A DNA stretch of 64,000 nucleotides from an uncultured Acetatifactor sp. (GTDB taxonomy: Bacteria; Bacillota; Clostridia; Lachnospirales; Lachnospiraceae), in NCBI GenBank assembly GCA_910580225.1, contig CAJTXE010000012.1:1-64000 (forward strand), written 5' to 3'. How positions within the stretch are numbered: position 1 is the first letter of the stretch; every line of letters starts with the position of its first letter. Position numbers and translations under genes: made by a program. This document shows, piece by piece, positions 25,777-34,258 of this stretch. Under the pieces are notes generated by a model. It worked only from the letters and a program-made list of their open reading frames with translations, searched no databases and was not told the origin of the DNA.

Positions 25777-26213
25777 GTATTTTTCTGATGCTGTGGATGA
25801 GACGATACATTGCGGATGGTATCACCTCTGGTTTTTCCTTTTGTATCCTTGTTTTTTCCGATCATTCTGTCATGGTTTTCTTTCAGATAATCCACATATT
25901 TCAGTGCAGCATTCAAGGAAGCAGAATCCAGGGTCAGCAAAGTATTTACAATATTATGGATTGTGTAATCTGTAGAAATATATTTATTCAGTATTTCAGG
26001 CGGGCAACGATATTCCGTCCGACCTAGCAGGTAATCCGTAGTTACGTTGAAATAGTCCGCCAGTTGGCAAATCGTGTCCAGATCAGGCCAGTATTCATCA
26101 TTTTCGTAGTTGGATATATTGCTGGGAGACATGCTCAATATTTCGGACAGATCTTTTTGCCGAAGTCCCTTTTCCATACGCAGTTTTACAATTATCTTGC
26201 CTACTTCTCTCAT
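25743..26213 (-). CDS. XRE-family transcriptional regulator
   Basis: The 156-residue protein has a Cro/C1 helix-turn-helix (about 5-62: KLRMEKGLRQKDLSEILSM, PSNISNYEND, ADYFNVTTDYLLGR). A helical middle part follows, and the tail is basic and unstructured (KNKDTKGKTRGDTIRNV). The last codons lie inside the terminator hairpin of the neighbouring transporter gene, so the tail may be a result of local sequence change. No clear target can be inferred. Confidence 0.82.
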   Translation of the reverse strand: MREVGKIIVKLRMEKGLRQKDLSEILSMSPSNISNYENDEYWPDLDTICQLADYFNVTTDYLLGRTEYRCPPEILNKYISTDYTIHNIVNTLLTLDSASLNAALKYVDYLKENHDRMIGKNKDTKGKTRGDTIRNVSSHPQHQKNTSLKKPGKGGS

Positions 26214-26436
26214 TTCATTAGTCCTTTTTCATCAAGTACATGACATGCTGTAATACAGACTTTATATCATCTAAATCCATTCTATATGATTTCAGGATTT
26301 ATAAAATAGGAAATGAGAAATGCTCTATTATCAGCGTGCAAATTTAGTATATATAAATCCCACATAATCGTAGTCTTATAATAATTCTTGCATTCTTGTC
26401 ATCAGAAGGGCTGAATAATAGGAGAAATGCCTATGG
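26214..26436. other. AT-rich intergenic region
   Basis: It separates the XRE gene's 5' end from the acyltransferase terminator. I see only AT-rich sequence likely to hold the XRE promoter; no gene is supported. Confidence 0.4.
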
Positions 26437-26458
26437 AAAAGCAGCAGATACCTGCTGC
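26437..26458 (-). terminator. Terminator of acyltransferase gene
   Basis: GCAGCAG (26441-26447) and CTGCTGC (26452-26458) form a 7-bp stem with a 4-nt loop directly after the stop codon. On the minus strand it is followed by TTTT. Confidence 0.65.
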
Positions 26459-27328
26459 TTAATACAAGAACAACCCCCTTCCGATTCCTGGTGTGTTTCC
26501 AGACAGCAGCCATTCTTTATAAGCTTGCTGAAGGGACGTACGTGCAGGCAGTCCGGCAATATCAGAACAGTCCGGCTGACCGAAGATCCTCCATAAATTG
26601 CTGCCGGCCGGATCTTGGTATGAATAATATATGTCAAAATCCTTCATAAAATCCAGAATTCGTGAATGTTCTGGCAGGAACAGGGTGTGTTCCGGAAAAA
26701 GCAGCCAGGAATTACAGAAAAAGGCAGTCTTTGTATGCTGGAAAAAATCTGCTGCCCGTTGATAAGAATCCACGCAATCTTCATGCCGCAGCGGTCCGCT
26801 GGAAGGAATATGAATATTGATTGCATGTGAGATTCCGGTGGGCCTTTTCCGTCCGGAAGACGCATAATCCTCTGGAAACGGAACCTGTTCAAACTGAAGA
26901 CGGCCAAGTGTAAAGCGTGTCAGCTGAAAGAATCCCACGAACCAGTCCGGAACAAAACTTCCCCAGATACCATATACCTGACGGCATTCCAGTAATTTCC
27001 ATTTGAGGTCTTCCAGACTTGCATGGCAGAGTGTATGGGACAGACCACATGCGTCATAATACTGATAAAGCATCGGCACCAGACAGATATGAAACAGCAG
27101 CGAGGCAGTTTCCCAGGGGACAGATTCCTTTTTACAGGAGATTTTCAGACAGTCTAAATATCGATTGTAGTCAATAAAGGGAGTTTGTGCATAGTTCTGT
27201 CTGGCCTCCATGAAAAGTTCTTTTATGGAAGGTGTCAGTTCAATGGTGTCATAAACATTTACCAATGTTTGGATTGCCTCTTTGGGGTACTGATATTGTT
27301 CACAAAAACAGATGATTTCCTCTTGCAT
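26459..27328 (-). CDS. NAT_N/GNAT_C-type acyltransferase
   Basis: The 289-residue protein matches, from memory, the two-domain acyltransferase family with Pfam NAT_N and GNAT_C parts. The N-terminal helical domain includes LLFHICLVPMLYQYYD and ECRQVYGIWG. The C-terminal part carries INIHIPSSGPLRHEDCVDSY and FFCNSWLLFPEHTLFL, the usual signature of the group. Family members are predicted acyl-CoA-dependent transferases of unknown substrate, common in gut Firmicutes. The ATG at 27328 has AGGAGAA about 9 nt upstream. It is divergent from pyrC, and the promoters of both genes lie within 80 bp. Confidence 0.8.
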   Translation of the reverse strand: MQEEIICFCEQYQYPKEAIQTLVNVYDTIELTPSIKELFMEARQNYAQTPFIDYNRYLDCLKISCKKESVPWETASLLFHICLVPMLYQYYDACGLSHTLCHASLEDLKWKLLECRQVYGIWGSFVPDWFVGFFQLTRFTLGRLQFEQVPFPEDYASSGRKRPTGISHAINIHIPSSGPLRHEDCVDSYQRAADFFQHTKTAFFCNSWLLFPEHTLFLPEHSRILDFMKDFDIYYSYQDPAGSNLWRIFGQPDCSDIAGLPARTSLQQAYKEWLLSGNTPGIGRGLFLY

Positions 27329-27417
27329 GTCAATTCTCCTGTAGTTAAAAATTGATTTTGTGGATAGGGCGCTTTTCTGTCTGCCATGTGGGAAACGCCG
27401 GGTATGGATATGGGCAT

Positions 27418-27446
27418 ATTCTAACATACAGAAAAGAGTTTTACAA
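27418..27446 (-). promoter_or_regulatory. Promoter of acyltransferase gene
   Basis: On the minus strand TTGTAA (27446-27441) and TAGAAT (27423-27418) are 17 bp apart. The -35 box lies 24 bp from that of the divergent pyrC promoter. Confidence 0.65.
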
Positions 27447-27469
27447 CACGTTTTATATCCCTGATAAGG

Positions 27470-27498
27470 TTTACAACAGGAACCCGATATGCTAAAAT
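27470..27498 (+). promoter_or_regulatory. Promoter of pyrC
   Basis: TTTACA (27470-27475) and TAAAAT (27493-27498) are 17 bp apart, about 78 nt before the pyrC start. I see no PyrR-type attenuator in this leader. Confidence 0.65.
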
Positions 27499-27575
27499 GC
27501 ATTTACATCTATAAAAGACGGCATTTGCTTCACAAAGAAAACCATATGAATCGGATTCAGAAACAGGAGGAATCT

Positions 27576-28859
27576 ATGCTGCTGATACGTAACGGATATA
27601 TGATTGACCCAAAATCCGGCAGAGAGGGAACATATGATCTGCTGATAGACGGAGAACGCATTGCAAAAATCGGAACACAGCTTGCGCTGCCTGAAAAAAA
27701 CTGTGAAATCATTGACGCAGGAGGCCTTCTGGTGGCTCCCGGCTTAGTAGATGTCCATGTCCATTTCCGGGATCCGGGTTTTCCGGACAAGGAAGACATC
27801 CTCACCGGAGCAATGGCCGCGGCAAGAGGAGGCTATACCACAGTAATAATGATGGGAAATACCAGACCGCCCATAGACAATGCCCATACTCTGAACTATG
27901 TCCTGGAAAAAGGGAAAAATACAGGAATTCATGTATTGTCCTGTGCCAATGTCACTTTGGGTATGCAGGGCCGGGAACTGACCTCCATGGAAGAGCTGGC
28001 CGTTTTGGGTGCGGCAGGATTTACGGATGACGGAATTCCGCTGATGGATGAAAAGATTGTCCGCGCAGCCATGGAACGGACGGCAAAACTGGACCTGCCG
28101 ATCAGTTTCCATGAAGAGGATCCCCGGTTAATTGCGGAAAACGGTATCAACCGGGGAAAAGCCAGTGCTTATTTCGGTATCGGCGGTTCCCCCCGGGAAG
28201 CAGAGATCCTTCTGGTGGAGCGGGATTTGCAGCTGGCCCTGAAAACGGGAGCACATATTAATATACAGCATATCAGTGCGCGGGAATCCGTAGAACTGGT
28301 GCGCAAAGCACGAAAGATCAGCTCCAGGATACACGCAGAAGCCACTCCTCATCATTTTACGCTCACGGAAAATGCAGTCATTCAATATGGCTCTTTGGCA
28401 AAAATGAATCCACCTCTGCGGGAGGAGGAAGATCGCCTTGCTATCATACAGGGGCTGGTGGACGGTACCATTGATATCATTGCCACGGACCACGCCCCTC
28501 ATACAGCAGAAGAAAAGGCAAAGCCTCTGACCCAGGCACCCAGCGGAATCATCGGACTGGAAACCGCACTTCCCCTGGCAATTACTTATTTGGTCCGGGC
28601 AGGATATCTGACCATGTGCCAGCTGCTGCGCCTGATGGCGGCGAATCCGGCCAGCCTCTATCGCCTGGACGCAGGCTATCTGGCAGAGAACGGTCCGGCA
28701 GATTTAATTTTGATCGATATGGCGGCTAAAACCATTCCGGGAGCCTATGTCTCAAAAGCATCCAATACTCCCTTCACCGGATGGGAACTGCAGGGAAAAG
28801 TTGTAAAAACCATCGCCTCCGGCCGGATTATCTTTTCTGAACCATCGCCATTTCTCTAA
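27576..28859 (+). CDS. pyrC: Dihydroorotase
   Basis: The 427-residue class I dihydroorotase (amidohydrolase superfamily) closes N-carbamoyl-aspartate to dihydroorotate in pyrimidine synthesis. Metal and substrate motifs are HVHFRDPG (about 61-68), MGNTRPP, a SFHEED stretch, EATPHHFTLT and TDHAPH (about 306-311). The ATG at 27576 is 5 nt after CAGGAGG, which excludes the in-frame ATG further upstream. The gene is monocistronic here, with its own promoter and a strong terminator, rather than in a pyr operon. Confidence 0.92.
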   Translation: MLLIRNGYMIDPKSGREGTYDLLIDGERIAKIGTQLALPEKNCEIIDAGGLLVAPGLVDVHVHFRDPGFPDKEDILTGAMAAARGGYTTVIMMGNTRPPIDNAHTLNYVLEKGKNTGIHVLSCANVTLGMQGRELTSMEELAVLGAAGFTDDGIPLMDEKIVRAAMERTAKLDLPISFHEEDPRLIAENGINRGKASAYFGIGGSPREAEILLVERDLQLALKTGAHINIQHISARESVELVRKARKISSRIHAEATPHHFTLTENAVIQYGSLAKMNPPLREEEDRLAIIQGLVDGTIDIIATDHAPHTAEEKAKPLTQAPSGIIGLETALPLAITYLVRAGYLTMCQLLRLMAANPASLYRLDAGYLAENGPADLILIDMAAKTIPGAYVSKASNTPFTGWELQGKVVKTIASGRIIFSEPSPFL

Positions 28860-28883
28860 AAAGAGCTTTCATAAAATAACGTT

Positions 28884-28914
28884 AAAAAGCTACCGATAAA
28901 CGGTAGCTTTTTTT
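28884..28914 (+). terminator. Rho-independent terminator of pyrC
   Basis: GCTACCG (28889-28895), loop ATAAA, CGGTAGC (28901-28907), with an A-tract before and T7 after. A textbook terminator. Confidence 0.92.
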
Positions 28915-29064
28915 AGACACGGTTCTATATAACACTTTACCAAAAAACAAAAGAAAAGTCTAGTGTTTTTTATTTTTTTCTGTATACTTTTATTTAGTTC
29001 AATTATTTATCAGCTTTCCACGCTGTACAACTGCCTTAGAGGCAGAAACGGAAAGGAGATCCCA

Positions 29065-32000
29065 ATGAATATGGAACCAAAACATTTCCAAGAAGAACCT
29101 CGCCGGGAGGAAAATCATTCCCAGGAGATAGGGCATTGTCCGGAAGGACACCATTCCCAGGAAAAAGATCCTCGAACAGAAGCGCTCTCGAAAGACGCAG
29201 AGGGCGGACTACAGGGTACATCCCGACAGGAAGAAGAGGCCTTTCTGGAACAGACACTGGCTGTGGTCAATGCAAATCTGGAAAATTACGGTGCCCAGGT
29301 GAGCCGTATGCGGGAAGAAATTGATGACATGCTGGATCACTTCCACGACGACAACCCGGAGCTGATCAATCTCCTGGAGAACAGCCTGACCCTGCACGAC
29401 CAGATGAAGCGGGCATTGGAGCGGAACGAGAGAGCCCGGAACAAACCCTATTTCGGCAGGATTGACTTCTATGATGAGTTGTTGGAAAAGGAGGAGTGTA
29501 TTTACATTGGTAAGGGGGGAATTTTCAAAGACACTACCCACCAGGCCGTAATTGACTGGCGAGCACCGGTAGCAAACGCCTATTATGAGAATGGTCTTGG
29601 CAAATGCAGCTACACAGCGCCTGGGGACAGAAAAATCCCCATTGACCTGAAGCTGAAACGGACCTACGAGATCGAAAACGGAAAGCTTCTGGACTATTAC
29701 GACAGCGAAGTGGTAGCAAACGATGAACTGCTTACGAAATACCTTGCCAAAAACAAGCAGGCTGTGCTGGGAGAAATCATTGCAACCATCCAGAAGGAAC
29801 AAAATGATATCATCCGCAAATCCCCCCACCATAATATCATAGTTCAGGGAGTAGCAGGATCCGGAAAGACCACTGTGGCAATGCACCGGATTTCCTTCAT
29901 CCTCTACAATTATCAGGAACGGTTCAAGCCCGATGATTTCTATATTGTGGGAAGCAACCGGATCCTTCTGAATTACATTACAGGGGTGCTGCCTGATTTG
30001 GATGTATATGGTATCCGTCAGATGACGATGGAGCAGCTCTTTGTCAGACTGCTGTACGAGGATTGGGACGAGAAAAAATATGTCATTAAAAACAGTGCTC
30101 CCAATGGCAGCCAGGACAGTATCAAGGGTACTTCAGAATGGTTTGCAGACCTGAAAGACTATTGCGATCAGGCCGAGTGGAACGGCATCCTGCGGGAATC
30201 CATTTTCCTGAATCCAAAGCAGTTCGTGGAGGGATTGCGGGACGGAAAGAACGGGGTCTACGATACCACTATCGGAAAACAGATCAATCCATACGACCTG
30301 GTCCGTCTGGTGGACGGCGAAGCTGTAGAACGCTATATCCGTCAGAACCCAAGGATTTCCATGCAGAGCAAGATCAACATGCTCAATGATCGTCTGATTA
30401 TTAAGATCAAGGAAGAATTCCTGGGAAAAGGGGTGAAATACACCGAGGCGGAACGGAAAGCCATTCTGAAAGCCTACCGAGGCAAATATGGGAGCAAGAT
30501 CTGGAAAGGCTCTATCTACACTCTGTACCGGGATTTCCTGGAAAGGCAGGCAGACAGAGGGAAAGTAGTGGATATTCCCAATCTGGAATTTGACGTCTAC
30601 GACCTGGCGGCTCTGGCCTATCTTTATAAGCGAATCAAGGAGACCGAGGTGATCAGTGAGGCCCACCATATTGTCATCGACGAGGCACAGGATTTCGGTA
30701 TGATGGCCTATTCCGTGCTTCATTTCTGCATTGAAGCCTGCACCTATACCATCATGGGGGATGTATCCCAAAACATTCACTTTGGTTTTGGCTTAAACGA
30801 CTGGGAAGAACTTCGTCATCTGCTGCTTCGGAACGAGATGGATAGCTTTGGAATACTGAAGAAAAGCTATCGAAATACAGTCGAGATTTCGGATTTTGCC
30901 ACAGACATACTCCACCATGGACGATTTTCCAGTTATCCTGTAGAGCCCATTATCCGTCATGGTGACCCGGTGAGAGTGGAGCAGTGCATTGAGGAGAAGC
31001 TTTATCAGGAGGCAGCTGCTGTCTGCCGGAAATGGCAGGAGAAAGGCTTTGATACCATAGCAATCGTCTGCCGCAGCCGGTACAGCGCAAACCTGGCAGC
31101 AGAAAAAATGAGCCAATATATAGAAGTAATGGAAAACGACCTGGAAAAGGCCGTATTTGGAAACGGCATCATGGTGCTTCCTGTGGAGTACACCAAGGGC
31201 CTGGAATTTGATACTGTGCTGATCCTGGATCCTACCAGGGAAGACTATCCTGTAGACGACGGTCATGCCAAACTGCTCTATGTGGCAGCCACAAGAGCCC
31301 TCCACGAGCTTTGCGTTCTTTTTACAGAAAACCTTACCGGGCTCATTGCAGATCCCATTCCGGAAGAACACCGGATCCTGAATCAAAGCGGGGAGCAGGC
31401 AGAGAGGGGCATAAATTATACAGAAAACCGTGCAGCAATGTCGGATTTCCTCCAACTGCAGAACAAAGGTACTTCCGGAACAAAAACAGTCCAGAGACCG
31501 AATCTTGCTGGTAACGGCATGCAGAACCGAATTGGTCAGTTGAAGGGGATGGGTAAAATGTCAAATGACCGAACTGGTCAAAAAACGCACCTTTGTCCGG
31601 AGAAAGGTGCGGCTTCAAACCAGTCTGGTCAATCCGGATATCCTGGCATCGGGGCAGCGGAAAAACGTCCCAAAACGATTTCTGGAAAAATTCAGGGTGA
31701 ATCCGGATTTCAGAGACCGAAAGCAGTCCTGGCTTCCCCGGATAAAACAGGCAGTGCCGGCCATCAGCCATCAGCTCTGACAAGCCTGTACAGCACAAAA
31801 CAGGTTGCCTCCAGAACAGAGAAACCTTCTGCCGCTGTCACACAGTCTGTCCCGCTCAGGCAGCACTCCGCTTTCCCCGCCTTTGGAGACATTCCTTCCA
31901 CGGAGAAGCTGCGCCCTATGGGACATTCCAAAATTGATCTCGCTGTCCGGTGGGTGACGAAGCAGTCCGATGGCCTATACCTTCAGAGCCGTTACGGCAC

Positions 32001-32616
32001 ACTGCGGATCAGTCCCGTGGGAAGCGCCATCATCCGGATCACCTTTGCCAGAAATGCTCAGCCTGATCCAGAGGTCTATCCCGGCATTGCCGTGGACAGG
32101 ACGGAGAAATTCTGGATGTATAAGGATGGTGGTAATACTGTGGAGATGACCACGGATGAACTGGTCCTTCAGGTGGACAAAGTCACAGGAGCCATCCGTT
32201 ATCTCTATCTGGATGAGGATTCCCGAAAGAAAACCCTTCTTCTGCAGGAACGGAAACAGGAATGCCGCCAGCTGGAAACTGCAGGGAAGAACAGTATGCA
32301 GACATGGCTCTTCCTGGATTTTGTCAGAGACGAACATCTCTACGCATTTGCCCCCCAAGGCAGAAACGGAATTCCCCTGAAAGGGACCGCCAGGTATATT
32401 TCCCAGGAGGATGGCGCAGAATTTCCGCTGCTTATTTCTGATCGAGGATACGGTATTCTGATGGCAGCGGCATCTCCGGTATTTTGCTGTGATATCCCTG
32501 CCTACGGATCTTACCTGCACGGAGACAGCGAGAAACAGCTTGATTTCTATTTTATAGCAGGCAGAAAAAAAGATACATTGCTGAATGCCTATGCATATCT
32601 GTGCGGTAAATTATAA
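29065..32616 (+). CDS. HelD-type helicase fused to GH31 N-domain-like region
   Basis: The 1183-residue protein begins with a charged Glu/Gln/His-rich stretch (1-55), then a coiled-coil arm (about 58-125) and a UvrD-like superfamily 1 ATPase of HelD type. It has Walker A VQGVAGSGKTT (about 260-270), motif II IDEAQD (about 537), MGDVSQNIHFGFG, KSYRN, EYTKGLEFD and YVAATRA. HelD uses ATP to clear stalled RNA polymerase. A low-complexity linker (about 775-950) leads to a C-terminal region (about 955-1183) resembling the N-terminal beta-sandwich of GH31 glycosidases (SPVGSAIIRITFARNA; LLISDRGYGILMAAASPVF; YFIAGRKKDTLLNAYAYL). It stops where the GH31 barrel would begin. AAAGGAG precedes ATG 29065. 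Helicase part near certain; the fused domain is my recognition. Confidence 0.85.
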   Translation: MNMEPKHFQEEPRREENHSQEIGHCPEGHHSQEKDPRTEALSKDAEGGLQGTSRQEEEAFLEQTLAVVNANLENYGAQVSRMREEIDDMLDHFHDDNPELINLLENSLTLHDQMKRALERNERARNKPYFGRIDFYDELLEKEECIYIGKGGIFKDTTHQAVIDWRAPVANAYYENGLGKCSYTAPGDRKIPIDLKLKRTYEIENGKLLDYYDSEVVANDELLTKYLAKNKQAVLGEIIATIQKEQNDIIRKSPHHNIIVQGVAGSGKTTVAMHRISFILYNYQERFKPDDFYIVGSNRILLNYITGVLPDLDVYGIRQMTMEQLFVRLLYEDWDEKKYVIKNSAPNGSQDSIKGTSEWFADLKDYCDQAEWNGILRESIFLNPKQFVEGLRDGKNGVYDTTIGKQINPYDLVRLVDGEAVERYIRQNPRISMQSKINMLNDRLIIKIKEEFLGKGVKYTEAERKAILKAYRGKYGSKIWKGSIYTLYRDFLERQADRGKVVDIPNLEFDVYDLAALAYLYKRIKETEVISEAHHIVIDEAQDFGMMAYSVLHFCIEACTYTIMGDVSQNIHFGFGLNDWEELRHLLLRNEMDSFGILKKSYRNTVEISDFATDILHHGRFSSYPVEPIIRHGDPVRVEQCIEEKLYQEAAAVCRKWQEKGFDTIAIVCRSRYSANLAAEKMSQYIEVMENDLEKAVFGNGIMVLPVEYTKGLEFDTVLILDPTREDYPVDDGHAKLLYVAATRALHELCVLFTENLTGLIADPIPEEHRILNQSGEQAERGINYTENRAAMSDFLQLQNKGTSGTKTVQRPNLAGNGMQNRIGQLKGMGKMSNDRTGQKTHLCPEKGAASNQSGQSGYPGIGAAEKRPKTISGKIQGESGFQRPKAVLASPDKTGSAGHQPSALTSLYSTKQVASRTEKPSAAVTQSVPLRQHSAFPAFGDIPSTEKLRPMGHSKIDLAVRWVTKQSDGLYLQSRYGTLRISPVGSAIIRITFARNAQPDPEVYPGIAVDRTEKFWMYKDGGNTVEMTTDELVLQVDKVTGAIRYLYLDEDSRKKTLLLQERKQECRQLETAGKNSMQTWLFLDFVRDEHLYAFAPQGRNGIPLKGTARYISQEDGAEFPLLISDRGYGILMAAASPVFCCDIPAYGSYLHGDSEKQLDFYFIAGRKKDTLLNAYAYLCGKL

Positions 32617-32635
32617 TTTGTTTTAGCTGTAAACA

Positions 32636-32671
32636 AGCCATCAGAGCCGGATTCCTCCGGCTTTCATGGCT
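32636..32671. terminator. Bidirectional terminator between HelD-type gene and minus-strand gene
   Basis: AGCCGGA (32645-32651) and TCCGGCT (32656-32662) form a 7-bp stem with a TTCC loop. The stem is extended by AGCCAT (32636-32641) with ATGGCT (32666-32671). It lies between two converging genes and overlaps the stop of the second. Confidence 0.65.
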
Positions 32672-33065
32672 GAGAAATCGTCGCTGTCCAAGTTTCGATG
32701 ACTTCTTCATAATCCGCTGAGATCACCTGAAATATTTTTTCCGTAGTAATTCCTGCTATCTCAGTTCCGTTCCGGTCCATGACGATCACCGCCGTCACCA
32801 GGAAAAGGGCAATCCACATACGCAGTTTAAAAAAAGATACAAATTCCCCCTCTCCAGGCCCTCTGTCCCCATAAGCATCAGATGAGACATAAGGTTTTTC
32901 ATAGTAACAGAACTTTCTATTGAGATAAGCCTGTTCTGCAGCATCTGAATCCTCGCTGGTTCGTCCATACAGAATCCGTTCCCGGTTGGAGAGATCATAC
33001 CGATTTTCCTGATATCTGGAGCGCACCTGCTGTACCAGCTGCAGTTTTTGTTCCACATTTTCCAT
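32664..33065 (-). CDS. Hypothetical single-pass membrane protein
   Basis: The 133-residue protein has a cytoplasmic N-terminal half rich in Gln, Arg and Tyr (QKLQLVQQVRSRYQENRYDL, NRERILYGR). One membrane helix (about 86-100: MWIALFLVTAVIVM) is followed by a short acidic outer domain. No known domain is seen, though this layout is common for Lachnospiraceae proteins of unknown role. ATG 33065 has AGAGG 9 nt upstream; ATG 33089 is an alternative start with a poorer ribosome binding site. It is divergent from the MoxR operon. Confidence 0.65.
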   Translation of the reverse strand: MENVEQKLQLVQQVRSRYQENRYDLSNRERILYGRTSEDSDAAEQAYLNRKFCYYEKPYVSSDAYGDRGPGEGEFVSFFKLRMWIALFLVTAVIVMDRNGTEIAGITTEKIFQVISADYEEVIETWTATISQP

Positions 33066-33168
33066 GTAATTTACCTCTTCAGGATTCATTCCCTGTTTGG
33101 AAGCTTATTTAAAAATATGGTAATTCCGGCTGCATTATGCCAAAATGGGAACGTTTCTATGATAAGGA

Positions 33169-33197
33169 TTGTATAAAAAGACTGTCTCATGTATAAT
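33169..33197 (+). promoter_or_regulatory. Promoter of MoxR operon
   Basis: TTGTAT (33169-33174) and TATAAT (33192-33197) are separated by 17 bp, about 105 nt upstream of the MoxR-type gene. Confidence 0.7.
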
Positions 33198-33307
33198 GAA
33201 TGAAGAAGTTTACAGCTGTGTGTTTGAAAAAGGGAGAAAACAGCGTCGGAAAAGGATAGATGTTACCGGCTGTAACTATTGAATAAAGAGGAAGGAATCC
33301 CTAGATC

Positions 33308-34258
33308 ATGGATAACAATGGAAAAGCGTTTGGAGACAGACTCTCCTCCAATATCGCAAAAGTAATCGTAGGAAAGGAACGGACCATCCGTCTTCTTGTG
33401 ACGGCTCTGATTGCAGACGGACATGTCTTGCTGGAGGACGTGCCGGGCACAGGTAAGACAAAGCTTGCGAAGACACTGGCCAAAAGCGTCAGCGCGGAGT
33501 TTGCCAGGATCCAGTTTACCCCGGACCTGCTGCCCAGTGACATCACCGGACTGAATATATATGACAGGCAGAAGAACGAATTCGTACTGCGTAAAGGCCC
33601 TGTTTTTACCAATATCCTTCTGGCGGACGAGATCAACCGTGCTACTCCCCGGACTCAGGCAGGGCTTCTGGAATGCATGGAGGAGCGGCAGGTCACCATA
33701 GACGGCGAAAGCTATGTGCCCGGAAAGCCTTTTTTTGTTATCGCCACTCAGAACCCGGTGGAAACTACCGGAACCTTCCCTTTGCCGGAAGCCCAGATGG
33801 ACCGCTTTATGATGCGGCTTTCCATGGGACTGCCTGACAGGGCGGAGGAGCTTGCTATCCTGGACAAATATATGGACAGGGAACCCCTGGCGGAGCTGGA
33901 AAGTGTCCTGACCCTGGCGGAATTGGAACATGTCAGAGCAGAGGCAGCCGGTGTTTTCGTCCATCCCTGTGTTCGGGAATATATGGTGGACATCGTAGAG
34001 GCTACCAGAAAGGGAGAGGAGACACTCCTGGGTGTCAGTCCCAGAGGAAATCTGGCTCTGCTTCGCTGTGCGAAAGCATATGCTTGTCTGGAGGGAAGGA
34101 ATTATGTGACACCGGATGACATCAAGGCCCTGGCCGTGCCCGTACTGGCCCATCGGATCGTGCTTGGTTATGGTTTTGGCGGTACGGAAGGCACAGTGAA
34201 GCATATGGAAAACGTTCTGGCATCGATCCCGGTGCCCACAGAGGAGTTTCGCAGATGA
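33308..34258 (+). CDS. MoxR-family AAA+ ATPase
   Basis: The 316-residue AAA+ ATPase has Walker A DVPGTGKTKL (about 44-53), Walker B ILLADEINRA, and the MoxR-typical segments TQAGLLECMEERQVT, ATQNPVE and FPLPEAQMDRF. It ends with the helical lid domain. MoxR ATPases act as chaperones that mature or activate partners carrying a von Willebrand-like or DUF58 domain. The stop codon overlaps the start of the DUF58 gene (ATGA), so the two are made together. GAGGAAGG precedes the ATG. Confidence 0.93.
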   Translation: MDNNGKAFGDRLSSNIAKVIVGKERTIRLLVTALIADGHVLLEDVPGTGKTKLAKTLAKSVSAEFARIQFTPDLLPSDITGLNIYDRQKNEFVLRKGPVFTNILLADEINRATPRTQAGLLECMEERQVTIDGESYVPGKPFFVIATQNPVETTGTFPLPEAQMDRFMMRLSMGLPDRAEELAILDKYMDREPLAELESVLTLAELEHVRAEAAGVFVHPCVREYMVDIVEATRKGEETLLGVSPRGNLALLRCAKAYACLEGRNYVTPDDIKALAVPVLAHRIVLGYGFGGTEGTVKHMENVLASIPVPTEEFRR

